DNA from: Trichobilharzia regenti | Taxonomy: Eukaryota > Platyhelminthes > Trematoda > Strigeidida > Schistosomatidae | DNA length: 64,000 nt | Assembly (NCBI GenBank): GCA_944472135.2 | Contig: OX235262.1 | Location: 63,612,887-63,676,886 of the forward strand | Reading direction: 5' to 3' | Shown: piece after piece, positions 22,228 to 32,739 of the stretch | Numbering within the stretch: the first letter of the stretch is position 1 | Layout: each line of letters begins with the position of its first letter | Made by a program: the position numbers and the translations under genes | Notes under the pieces: model-generated | The model's input: the letters and a program-made list of their open reading frames with translations, nothing else | The model's database searches: none | Told to the model about the DNA's origin: nothing

Positions 22228-22330
22228 TTTGATTAATGGTGACTAGCAGTGTAATCTAGGACAGACGTTAAGGTCTCATTGGAATGTAGGGTCATCCAGC
22301 TGGCGAGTCTAAAATAGGACAAAATACACG
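22228..22330. mobile_element. SM-alpha-like fragment with foldback, decayed
   Basis: The minus-strand tail start (GGTGACTAGCAGTGTAATC) is joined to a plus-strand ribozyme region (CATCCAGCTGGCGAGTC, then AGGACAAAATACAC). The core bases U4-G5-A6 and GAAA are both mutated. The join resembles an older version of the palindrome at 51.5 kb. Confidence 0.5.
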
Positions 22331-23104
22331 ACCACTGGTTTCTACCATAACTTATCAAATATTATCAAGTATTATCAATATAATAAACTCATACTATTGG
22401 TTAAGTTATACGTACACCTAATCAATAACTGATTCACTGCATAAAACTAAATTTGGAGTTGATATCAATAGGTGAAGGATATTGCGACTGATATATATAC
22501 TTCTACATTCATTTCAACATTAAAAAGATAATAAGGAATGAAGGCAAAAGCCCCAACGGAGACGCATACAAAAGACGTGTATGTTTACATTCTTTAAAGA
22601 AAGCATAGTTCACAGAATGCATATAGAAATCATTCACCCCATGATCACACAAAGTGTCTATAGTCTCTTAATATTCGCAGTAGAGCAGAAAAAAACACAA
22701 CAATGACGTCCTTTGATCACTGAATCCCAATGTTTTTAAAAAGAATTTAAATAATAACTAATAAACGGCTCATGCCATGGTCTGTACTACCGACAAGATT
22801 TTGTGAGTAGTATATTGTATGTAGTATCTTCTGCAAGCATATCGAACAGTGGAATAATGGATTAAGTTGAGAAGAGGAGAGATGAAAGATCCTCGAGAAA
22901 GAGTATGGACAACATGGTAGGAAATCAAAAAAAGCTCAATACAAAAAAACATATACAAATGAAGATTTCAATGTTTAAGGTTTTTGCATTATACTATACC
23001 ATAACATCAATTCGTCACATAATTAATTCTGATACAAAACATAACCATGTCCTGCCGTTACAGTATGACTAAACAGTTAGCAAAAATAACAACAACACAC
23101 GAGT
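22331..23104. other. Spacer with nothing recognisable
   Basis: AT-rich; no frame or repeat stands out. Confidence 0.5.
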
Positions 23105-23255
23105 TTTCAAACGTTGGACTTGTAAGGATTTGATTAGTTGTCTCCAGGTAAGCACTTCTGAAGGATCTTGGACTTGGGGAAGAAATAACTCCCTGTGATC
23201 CTTGCTTTCCAGTTGTTCTCTAAGTGATGTAGACTTATGATGAAATCTTCACTGA
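23105..23255. mobile_element. Family A foldback remnant
   Basis: A minus-strand tail (GTTGGACTTGTAAGGATTTG) is followed by a plus-strand tail (TCCAGTTGTTCTCTAAGTGA to TGATGAAATC). The interior is largely gone. Confidence 0.45.
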
Positions 23256-25091
23256 TGTATGGAAGAAAGTAGGACATTGCATACATTTGAGATGACAGGT
23301 CAGATCAGAACAGTTGAAGAGACTGCAGAAACAAGTCGATAAAACAGGAAAGTATAAAGTAAACAGAAAACGTCTTAGAGAAGAAGATAATGGGAACAAT
23401 GATAATGATGATTATGATAACGTGAGCAACCGTAAGAAATGAATGAATATCAAACATGTTCAAACGCACTCATCTCTCACATAGGTTATAATATTAATAA
23501 TAATAAATCACTTTTCTTTGTATCTTCCGTTTTATCAATGTTAAGATAATCGTGAGAAATATTGAATCTTGTAGCGTTTAGAAATAAGTAACAAGATGAT
23601 AAAAAGAATAATTTGAAAATATGAGTTTAGCGCCACTTCCTCAAAAGTCACATTATTACCATCACTATTTTAACGAACGAATTTAACATTGAGAAGTTGA
23701 ATGTTATATATGGCGCCATGCATAAACTATGGTCATAAAGATTTGGTTTTAATACTACACTACCCTGAGAATAAATATGAATTTCGACACATTTAAAGTA
23801 CATATATATATATATATACAATATACTAATAATAGTAGTAATTATTAAAACAATATAATTAGTTACTTACAGAATGGATTGAATGTCTGTCTTTAAAACG
23901 ACGCAAAAAGTGATTAGTTCCTCTTCCCCGCCTCTGCCTTTGCAACCACAACTACCCACCCACCCCCATTCCATGGCCTCAGCATTACGAACGAGTATCA
24001 TCACAGTCACCCGTATCTAATTCAACTATCAGGTTTTCTGTCTAAGAAGACAGTATGCATAAATACCCAAGTTGAGAGGACTGTTTAACTTTATTCACAT
24101 AAAATGCTTTTCAGCGAACTTTTCTTTTCGCATAAATTTATCATTTAGGTGTGTGTGTGTGTAGGTGTGTGCGTGTAAATGAAATAAAGTTAAACCAAAA
24201 AGATATACGGCTCTTCATTCTTTTTTTTCCAATTTGTTTGTTTTAATTGAAGAGAATAAATGAAGAGCGTAAAAGAAAAAAACGCCTTGTCAAAACTGTC
24301 TTATTAATAATTAAGCCATATTAGAGAAATTAAAATTTCATGAGAAAATTTATGCGTTTGAACTAATTTATTGATATAATTTGAAATGGAGTTATTATAA
24401 TAATAATAATAGTTTAAGTGTTTTATTATATACTCTAAAGTTATGATAATGATGGTGATGTCAGTGAGGAAAGTTTTCCACAAACAGATATATCTGTGAT
24501 CTTCATAAACTATATGAGAATATGATAGTGAATATTTGTGGATTTAATTGTGTGTGTATGTGTATTTTCTTTTGCTGTGTTACTTTGTGAGATATGAACT
24601 TTATTGACAGACATTTCGATGTCAGCCTAGTCAACATATTCAGGGCTAATTTATGGAGAAGGGCCATTCCCCTTAAAGTAAATAAAATCTTAAGAAGCTT
24701 TATCTAAAGTAGATTGAAAAGGATAATTATTTAAAATATCAATGCACGTTTTAACCCAGAAAAAATTCCCTATTTTTTAACAAAAAAGTTCATTAGGTAA
24801 TATGTATAGATATAATTCTGAGACTGAAATCAGATAAATCTCCGAATAAAATTTAAACTATAGGACAAAATGAAACTACCAGAAATGAGTAGTTCTGTAA
24901 AGATTTAAGATTTGATTTATTAAGTGTTTAATGAAACAACCAACCAATTCCACACAGTTTTAAAGAAACTATTTCTTGGAAATAATACCGAAATATTTCA
25001 ACTATTATCCAACATTGGAAATTGTAAAGAATAATAATAATCTCATTTTATAAAATTCATTGTAGAAATTAGAAACTATTACACATTTCGG
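23256..25091. other. Long AT-rich spacer with microsatellites
   Basis: (TA)n at about 23804-23818, GT-rich at 24149-24175, (AAT)n at about 24398-24411, and a C-rich patch at 23925-23970. No coding sequence is supported. This is one of the longest stretches without a recognised element. Confidence 0.5.
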
Positions 25092-25262
25092 GTTTTAAGC
25101 TTTCAGGTTTCATTAGCAGGCAGTGAGGAGGTGCATTACTAGCCTTATGCTTAACCTTCCTCTTCTGTAGGTTTTTTCACTGGCTAGTTAACTAAGTGAG
25201 ATTCAGGAAAGCGTCACCTGGGAATCGAAACGAAGCTGGTGAGTTCTCTACTACAGCTGTGT
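25092..25262 (-). mobile_element. SINE B copy, decayed
   Basis: Block order in reverse: AAGCTTTCAGGTTTCATTAGCAG, GCCTTATGCTTAACCTTCCTC, CACTGGCTAG, a GGGAATCGAAACG remnant of the B box, then a damaged head. Confidence 0.5.
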
Positions 25263-25511
25263 AATTCATTGGGGGGTGGGGGAAGTGAATGAATCTAGAA
25301 AAAATATGTAGCTAACGGATTTATACCGAAAATGAATTAGTGAAAGTCTGCCTGTTTCAATAATAACTGGGTGTTATAGCTTGTTAAAAATTGGTTGATA
25401 TTTTATCACCCCTAAAGTAATTTCAGACTCTTCGTTGTGTTTGTTTATTTGCTTGCTATAGTTTTCAGGGTGAATGTGAAGATCTTGAGTTTTATCATTA
25501 GTGGGGTTGTC

Positions 25512-25622
25512 AATGAGCAATTCTGAAGAGTCTTGGACAAAAAAAACAACTAGCCGTTCGGTGCTCGTCTAGTCTCCAGTGGTTCTGTAAATTATGTTAG
25601 TCCATGATAAAATCTCTCATGG
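25512..25622 (+). mobile_element. Family A ribozyme-tail fragment
   Basis: CTGAAGAGTCTTGGAC keeps the 5' core, but the GAAA block is lost in an A-run; the tail (TCCAGTGGTTCTGTAAAT to TGATAAAATC) follows. Confidence 0.5.
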
Positions 25623-26284
25623 AATGAAAACAAATTGTTGAAAATATGAAAATATACAAATAGTTTCTTGTCCACCACTGACATAATGTAAATTTCAACT
25701 ACTTACTTAGAGAAGAAATCTCTCCTGCCTCTATTATTAGGTAGATAAAAGAAAAGGAAGCATAAATTTCCACAGTAATAACTGTGGATGTCTCATCATC
25801 AAATGTATAATCTTCAGTGGATGACGTTATCCTCAAGGTGTATGGTGATTTATAAGCATCTCTGAGCTTACATTACTGTTTATACAGTCGGTGATTATTG
25901 AAGGTAAAATGAAAAACTGGGTCGTAGAGGCCACTAGTTCAGATATTGGCACGATCCAGAACTTCATATCATCTTAACTTACCACGCATTGCCTAAGTAG
26001 TTGTTTACCAAACGAAGGTGATCCCAGTTAGTCTCACCACTAAGTATTATTGATCTTTATCTTTCCTAAGATGAGTCACCTAAAAAAGATTTTTGTACTA
26101 TAATTTCATTGCTTCAAGAGTAGTAAAAATTCACAGTTTCCAGATTAGTTCACTGTTTGCACTTCACACAGAATGAAGTGAAATTTCACCACAGTTTCCT
26201 TTGGAAGCCGAAATTACTCAGATCCCAATACATGTGATCTGCTTGATACCACAAATGATAATGAAACGCATTTAATTGGTGTGC
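25623..26284. repeat. Spacer with dispersed repeat G and repeat E traces
   Basis: 25880-26040 matches 2960-3120 in block order. 26130-26230 (CAGTTTCC, GAAATTTCACCACAGTTTCC) resembles 55800-55870. Neither can be assigned to a named family. Confidence 0.35.
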
Positions 26285-26497
26285 CTGTTGTTCAGTAGTA
26301 GAATACATGCCAACCGCAAACGTAGTCCACGGTCCGCTCCTCGGCAGAGGTACCTGTAAACTTCGTTTAGTTGGTAGTCTGCCCAGTATAAAAAAGAATG
26401 TTTGGGGTTGACTTTAACACTAAAAAACTACCACTGCTACTGAAACTTCAGAGGTCAAGCTTGAAGCCCTCTTTTCCTCTCAGAAGGTAAAAGAATA
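26285..26497 (+). mobile_element. SINE B copy, decayed
   Basis: A head remnant (TTCAGTAGTAGAATACATGCC), body (CCCAGTATAAAAAAGAATG, GTTGACTTTAACACTAAAAA) and tail (GGTCAAGCTTGAAGCCCTCTTTTCC) are in order. The B box is destroyed. Confidence 0.55.
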
Positions 26498-26507
26498 GAA
26501 TACTAAT

Positions 26508-26882
26508 ACTTGAAAATTGATCTGATGCTCACTAGTAACTGGCCCTATTCAGGTAGGTGGTTACCTAGCGTTCTAGTGGGAAGCCGTGATCAGTAGGTTA
26601 CAGCAGGTTGAAGGTGAGTACTAACTCATCGAAGAAGACATTGTGAAGGGGTTGCGCTATCTCATGAATTGGCAAAAGTTAGAATTCGTTGGCTGGTCAT
26701 TGGATCGGGTCCCAGTGGCTGAATGCTATACGAGCTCGCTAGCTTGTAACCAGAAGGTCCTAGATTCGAAGCCCAGCCGAGGAGTCCCAAACTGGGCTAG
26801 CGAGACAGCTGTCCATTACTTCCTGCAGGTTTTTAATGGTTCTCTAACCGATGTCAGCTGATGATGGAATCCTGTAATCAAA
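26508..26882 (+). mobile_element. Family A near-full unit
   Basis: Tail end and leader of the unit (TTGAAAATTGATCTGATGC to GACATTGTGAAGGGGTTGCGC), A box (TGGCTGAATGC, about 26718-26728), a B-box region with AGATTCGAAGCC, a deletion through the ribozyme (GGAGTCCCAAACTGGGCTAG), then the tail. No cleavage core survives. Confidence 0.7.
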
Positions 26883-26889
26883 CATACTG

Positions 26890-27095
26890 CTGACTATTTG
26901 ATGCAGTAGTTGGACAGCACTCTAATTAACCAGTAGTACTTGTTAATCAGATCTAAGCGATCAAAAAACGGATGGCTATTTCTTTCGTTTAGGGTCGACC
27001 TCAACAGCGGTGTACATGGTTTGACTCAGCTGTAAGAGCCGAATCAATTTAGGTCACCCAAATTCCAGTTAGCTACTTGAATGAATAGGAAATAC
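26890..27095. repeat. Dispersed repeat E-like fragment
   Basis: TTGACTCAGCTGTAAGAGCC and GGTCACCCAAATTCC resemble blocks at 55.69-55.74 kb. Ends are undefined. Confidence 0.35.
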
Positions 27096-27144
27096 ATTGA
27101 ATCATATTGGCAATTTTCAAAGTAAAAAGTGGAAAATTTTAGGA

Positions 27145-28567
27145 TACAAGCGAAATTCAGCACACAAATGGAGTCCTGGGTCACTAACTGGTTGCATTCC
27201 TACTTCTCAAACAGAATGCAGTACACTGTATACAAAGGTAAATCCTCCTCTGCTGTGCTCACTGAAGCTGGTGTCCCCCAAGGTGCTGCACTCTCCCCAC
27301 TTCTCTTTTCTTTCTTTCTGTATGACTTACCATCTTCAAATGACACTAATTTTGTTAAATATGCTGACGATCTAACTGTATCTTTGACTGTCAAATGTCA
27401 AAGTGACTGCTCCAAACTAAATGGCTTCTTATCGGAAATTAGCCAATGGTCCATAAAAAATGGTCTTACCTTAAATCCTTCCAAATGCCAAAAAGTCAAT
27501 TTCACCTTTAGGCAGAAATCTGACCTGAAAAAACTGGTTAGCATTCACGACGAGTGCAACATAGATGGCAATGAAATAGAAACCAAGTCGGAAATTAAAT
27601 ATCTTGGCGTCATTCTATCTGCTGATCTTTCCTGGTCGTCTCATATCTTGATGATTTCTAAGAAAATATTCCATCTTACCTTCTACATCAAGAAGTTAAG
27701 ACATTATGGAATAACCCACCCAACCCTTACTCTTACGATTCACTAACTCTCACATCCTTCCTGTTATTCTCTATCGTTCCCCCTTAGTATTTCCTGGGCT
27801 GCTGAAGAAGGACTATATCTTATTACGTATGGTGTAAAAGGTTGTCAGCAGGGTAAGCAACGTGCCACTTAACCAGCTTGTTAATATTCTGATTGACAGA
27901 CACATGGACTCATGTGAAAAATGGTCTAAATCCATTTTATCTAACTCACAACACCCTCTTCATTCACAACTCTCCCCTTGTATCTCATCAGGTAAAACCA
28001 GAAGCCTATATAGGAAACTATATGCCGCACTAGTAAGTACAAAAACTCATCCATACCCTACCTAGCTCGTGTTCTGTGTGATAAAGAAAGCATTAGGTGT
28101 GAAACCTTTAACTTAATAAATAGTCAGTAGAACAATTGGATCTCTTCTTTCCAACTCACATCATTTATAGGTACAACGTTTTCTCTCTTTACCTTTCTCT
28201 CTACCTTTTTTGTCTTTATTTTTGTTATGTGCTGTTTTGTTTCTCTCTTCCTTACAAACTCTACCTAAAACATTCTTCTTCGTTCTTTCACACTATGTAG
28301 ATCTCGACCATTTTGTTACCGCTTACGCCAGTAAATATGCTAGTAGTATCTACTTTTCTAACACCTTCAAACACTCTGTTTAATTTTGGCTTTACTACCG
28401 ACATGCCAATATGTTGTTTTCAAAACAAACTGAGATAACCTTAATCTATGCAGAACGTTATTTATTGTTAATGCATTAACTGGATGCAATACTGTAGTGA
28501 ATGCTGAGAATTCCATTGTGTATCACAAGTACTGTTTTAGAATAAAGCAAATTATTATTATTATTAT
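27145..28567 (+). pseudogene. CR1/Jockey-like LINE, reverse transcriptase 3' half
   Basis: A 5'-truncated non-LTR retrotransposon. One frame (to 27746) encodes reverse transcriptase motifs B to E: GVPQGAALSPLLF, the catalytic FVKYADDL, W-I-NGLTLNPSKC and KYLGVILSADLSW. A frameshift follows, then 27862-28065 encodes the thumb/C-terminal part (LNQLVNILIDRHM, HSQLSPCISSGKTRSLYRKL) and shifts again relative to the copy at 54.2 kb. The 3' UTR runs to a GAATAAAGC and (ATT)n tail at 28548-28567. Endonuclease, ORF1 and motif A are missing. The 3' part is nearly identical to 54154-54756, which suggests recent activity of this subfamily. The CR1/Jockey assignment is by motif style and not certain to clade. 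Confidence 0.85.
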
Positions 28568-28570
28568 ATC

Positions 28571-29258
28571 AATTCATCTGAATAATCGTTTTTCCTTTTA
28601 ATTCAATCCCAACAGTCAGTGGATTTTTCTATCGAATATGCTTTAGGGATACATCGAATTTAATCACGTTTTCATTAGTTATCAAATGATAAAGAATGTG
28701 ACTTTTTATTGCCGTAGGTGTTAATTAAAATGAGTGGATCTGGAGTGTAATGTGATTCACCTAAATGACATAACACTGAACATTCGTACCAGACTTCAAG
28801 AATTTATTACACGAATATTCATGATCTAGGTTTGTCATTTATTGACGCATTTTGGCAAGGACATAAATTAATCTCACAATCAACCTGTACCACGAAATGT
28901 CCATTGTGTGAATAGATTGGTCTCTCACTATAGAAATAAGTGTGACAGTTCTACGAATCTCATAAGGGAAAAATTTCCTCAGCATTACAGAAATGCTTTA
29001 CTGATGAATAAACTGAAGAAGCATGAATGTAGTCTCTGTCATGCTGAACTTTCAGCTAAATGAATCCCCGTAAACATTTAAGAACGAATTACAGTACACT
29101 AGAGTGTTGTGTCATTTGATACAATAATCATATTATATATTTGATTAGTATATTTTGACTGCGATTAGGAAAACCAAATTCTCTATTTATTAACTGACCT
29201 TACAGATCGATGTTCGATGAAATATTTCATAAAGTATACAAATTTACTAAAGTAACGT
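28571..29258. other. Spacer with one small open frame
   Basis: A plus-strand frame at 28872-29062 is open for about 63 codons and ends with HECSLCHAELSAK. It has a C-x2-C pair, but no start, splice site or family match is convincing. Confidence 0.3.
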
Positions 29259-29511
29259 AATATTCAATTTTTTTCCTTCACGTTCCCAGTGGAACCCAGG
29301 GCTCCAAGCTAGAGGCTTGAAGTTTCTGTAGCAGTGTTTATTTTTACAGGATGGGGGTTGATAGCCTCATGCCCAACCTTTCCTCTTTACCAGTCTCACT
29401 ACTGGCTTAGCGAGGTAAAGGAGTGAGTCGGTGGCCGGGGATCGAACCCCGGAACATGTGCATGGTCGGCGAGCGTCCTAACCGCTGTGCCACCGACGCA
29501 ATATTCAATTT
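29259..29511 (-). mobile_element. SINE B copy with perfect target-site duplication
   Basis: AATATTCAATTT at 29259-29270 and 29500-29511 flanks a 229-bp element. The head carries A box TGGCACAGCGGTTAGG and B box GGTTCGATCCCCGG on the minus strand. The CTAGAGGCTTGAAG/CTAGCTTGGAGCC hairpin region is intact. One of the best preserved B copies. Confidence 0.95.
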
Positions 29512-29873
29512 AAGACTCTGCAATGCTTAATACAAGTTATTTACATGATGTGCTAATTAGAATATACTCATATAGTCAGATTGAATTATGTACTAGTTAG
29601 ATCACAATCTTTCAGTTGACTAGTTTCAGTCAGGACAAAATGAGTCTATCAGATTCTACTTCCAAGTGCTACTGACAAATAAAATTATTTAAATCCTTTT
29701 TAAAAATAATTGGCATTCATCTGTGGGTTGGTTTTCCACTCGAATATTTTTATGCATAATTGTCGATTAAACAGTACGTTTGTGTTCCAGCAGACTTCCA
29801 TTAACAAACCTATATGAGTTCGATGGAAAGACATAACCTCTAGTGAGCATAGAGAAGATGAAGGTGACCAAAC
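29512..29873. other. Spacer with nothing recognisable
   Basis: No element or coding frame is supported before the RTE remnant. Confidence 0.45.
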
Positions 29874-30330
29874 AATCAACCGACTAACAACAAGCTCCAA
29901 TCGCCATTAATGGGAGAAATCTAAGAGAGTTCACTTCATTCACTTATCTAGGCAGCAGCGTTTTAACAACAGGCATCGTGGATGAAGGATGTCAAAACAA
30001 GAATCGGAAAGGCAAGGCAGACCTTCATTCGTCTAAAATCACTTTGAAAATCTGATACACTCAGCATGAAAAAACAGAATTCATATTTTCAACACCAATG
30101 TTAGAAAAGTTCTTCTATGTGTGTGTGTCAGAAATTTGGCGCATTACGAAAAGCACTTCCAAAAGACTTCCGACTTTTATCAATAGCTGCCTTTTCTGCT
30201 TCATACTGTGAAGATTAGATGGCCAGCTACAATTAGCAACAAATTACTCTGGAAACAACCCAGTTAAAGAGTCTATTGCTCAAAAAAAAATATGCCGAAG
30301 AAAATGGAAGCTAGGTGTTACCATTCCGTC
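29874..30330 (+). pseudogene. RTE-type LINE ORF2 remnant (post-RT region)
   Basis: The plus strand encodes INGRNLREFTSFTYLGS, the F-YLGS segment after the reverse transcriptase core, then, after a 1-bp shift, DVKTRIGKARQTFIRLKS (29977-30030), a hallmark RTE segment. SEIWRITKSTSKRLPTFINS follows (about 30130-30190), then a decayed QLATNYSGNN piece. At least two frameshifts and several stops; the catalytic YADD/FADD lies outside the fragment. Confidence 0.8.
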
Positions 30331-30984
30331 AATGGGTGGGAATTCTGTGGCTTATGAATTCCACAAACCCAACATTAGTTTTGTACTCATGACTGATTGG
30401 TTCCTTTTTTGTAACTACATGCAGAAAAGACAATTTGTATTAATTAGAGGGTGATATGATGAATCTGTCCACATTCTGTACTATGTGAGTATCCAAACTG
30501 CCTCAGACATACACCAATATCAACACAAAACACATGTTTACCCAAGTATGTATGTATAGGTCTCAGTTAAGTACTTAAAAAGGCAAAGTTCAACAATAGC
30601 GTCCCAAAGGATGCGAACGCACGAGTGACCTTCAGGCAACCAATCATAAAAATGAGGAACTTTTGCACGAAAAATGACGTATATTCACAAGAAAATGCAT
30701 GAAAACACATTAAACGGATTATATTTCTCTGATATGACTTAAAAATACGTTCCAGTTGCGATGAAGAGTATCAGTTGCTAATTTGGACTAGTTTCTGTAG
30801 ATGTATTCACCAAAGAGACTGAAGGTGTGCTGTTTTGGGAATGGTTCATCTCTCTTCTCTTGCTATGTAGTCCTCTCCTAAGCCCTCGGTTTAGTTACTA
30901 TGGTTCCAGTAAGAGCATTGGTGACTACATACAAGGGAAATAAGGATAACAAAAGAACTTGAAATAAACGAAAAATCTATTCCT
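30331..30984. repeat. Spacer with repeat H copy
   Basis: 30570-30640 (AAAAAGGCAAAGTTCAACAA, GCGTCCCAAAGGATGCG) is the inverted counterpart of 31215-31285. The rest is featureless. Confidence 0.45.
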
Positions 30985-31087
30985 AATCGCTACCCTAACC
31001 CTAACCATTGTGCCACCGACGCACACAATGACCGTAACCCTAACCCTAACCACAATACTCGCCTTAACCCCTATCCTAACCCTAACG
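30985..31087. repeat. Interstitial telomere-like CCCTAA repeats around a SINE head scrap
   Basis: CTACCCTAACCCTAACC at 30991-31007, TAACCCTAACCCTAACC at about 31035-31051 and CCTATCCTAACCCTAACG at 31070-31087. Between the first two lies a fragment of the SINE B/C head in reverse (TTGTGCCACCGACGCA). CCCTAA/TTAGGG is the schistosome telomere unit. Confidence 0.8.
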
Positions 31088-31796
31088 AGATGTTAACACA
31101 TTGTCCAAACAGTAATAAAAGTGTTATCTGGGTGAAACTTGCTCCTTATTTGATGAATAGGGTTGATATTTCAGCTATGATAATGACAGGAACCGTTAGC
31201 CAACGACTAGCATGCGTTCAAGGTCATTTGAGCGTTGAAGGTTTTGGGACGCTATTCTTAAACTTCGCCTTTAAAAACACAATCACTAAGGCGAATATAT
31301 ATATATATAATAAACTAATACAATAGACTAGTAAATACTTAATATATTGAAGAAAATGATATATGATGGCTGAAATGGTGTACAACAGGAATTTTTTTAA
31401 ACGAAGTTATTTCAGACATTCAAATACGCCCACATAACTGTAGAAACATGTACACATATGATTTAAGACATTCAGCTATCAAAGTGGACAAAATATTAGT
31501 AACAGCGTTAATTTGTCTATACTGAGATGTAATATAATAAGTATGCAAGTGTCAGGCGGTAGGAGTGGAAGCCATTTGTGTATATTTTGAGAAAAATCTC
31601 GACAAATGTGTGAAATACCAATAACAATCATGGTAGTTAAGGCGTTCTACTAGTTCCTCCCTCTTTTTTCCAATGAGATCAATTTGATAAATGACAGAAT
31701 CTATTCACAAAACAGATTTTAAAACAAAAGTAACAAGAGAAAGCTAATTAGGCTATGAGGGAGAAAAGATAGAAGATGAAGAGAATTAAAGATTAT
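31088..31796. repeat. Spacer with repeat H inverted copy
   Basis: 31215-31285 (GCGTTCAAGGTCATTTGAGCG, TTTTGGGACGCTATTCTTAA) pairs with 30570-30640. A (TA)n tract lies at 31299-31309. No gene. Confidence 0.45.
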
Positions 31797-32345
31797 AGGA
31801 TTGGTGTAGATTTGGATTAATTTCATTTCAGTGGTTAGATTTCGTCAAGAACTGATATCAGTTCTAGAGATCATTGAAGAATAGGGTCCACTTGACAGTC
31901 GTTTCGTCTTAATTTGGGACTCTTCAATAATGCTTATCAAAAACCCAACCAGGGACCTTCAGGTTACAGAATGACAGATGAATTTTAACTTTATCAACTC
32001 GTGACATAGCACTACCTTAACATATACTTCAACCTGACATGATGAATCCCAGTTGTCACAACTGCTCACTAAAGTTCCAGGACATTCATCCAATACCCAT
32101 GACTGGGCTGTGGATTGATATTTAGATTATGGGACACCACGAGTTGAGAAAATTAAGACTCATGGGTTATTGAATTCCAGCCCAAGTGTCTGAATGGGCT
32201 TGGTTTCGCAGCCTGAAGAGACTGAGTTCGATCCCCAGTAGGGGCATGGGTGCGCGCTGCCTGAGAGTTCCAAACTGTCTTTCAGTGATCGCTTTAAATG
32301 ATGACGGTTCTTGACGAAATCTAGCAACTGAGATTAAACATAATT
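31797..32345. mobile_element. Family A inverted pair, diverged subfamily
   Basis: A minus-strand unit (31797-32130) is followed by a plus-strand unit (32145-32345). The minus ribozyme reads TTGAAGAGTCCC with GACGAAACGACTGTC, so only C3 is changed (to T). The plus copy has a B box GTTCGATCCCC at about 32228-32238 but a deleted ribozyme. The tail (AGGATTGGTGTAGATTTGGA) belongs to a subfamily shared with 2288-2738 and 59102-59485. Confidence 0.65.
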
Positions 32346-32739
32346 CTTCATTGACTCTTAATTAGTGTAAAACACATTTTTATAGATTTTATTTTCCATC
32401 ACGGAATTCATTAGAACTACGTAATCATCACATCAGAATAGTCAGAAGATATTTATATTATAAATCCATATAGGTGTTCATGTGTTTGGATGGGTGTATA
32501 GGGAGAATTGTTGACATTACAGGCAGGAGTGAATAAAGGCTTTTCTCTTATCCGAGATTCCATTAGATTCAGACAATTTTTCCAGCTGTATGAAAACGGA
32601 AGAAGTCTAAGTGTTTGAAATACCAATGGAGTCACTTGTCACTTGCATACACTTTTTCATTTCATTGCATTCACAGGTTCTGAAGTCTCAACACCGGTGA
32701 TGTCATTTTTACCGAGTGGAATGCCCATCTAATATGTAG
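32346..32739. other. Spacer with nothing recognisable
   Basis: No element found; part of 32640-32739 could be badly decayed 5' sequence of the LINE that follows. Confidence 0.4.
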
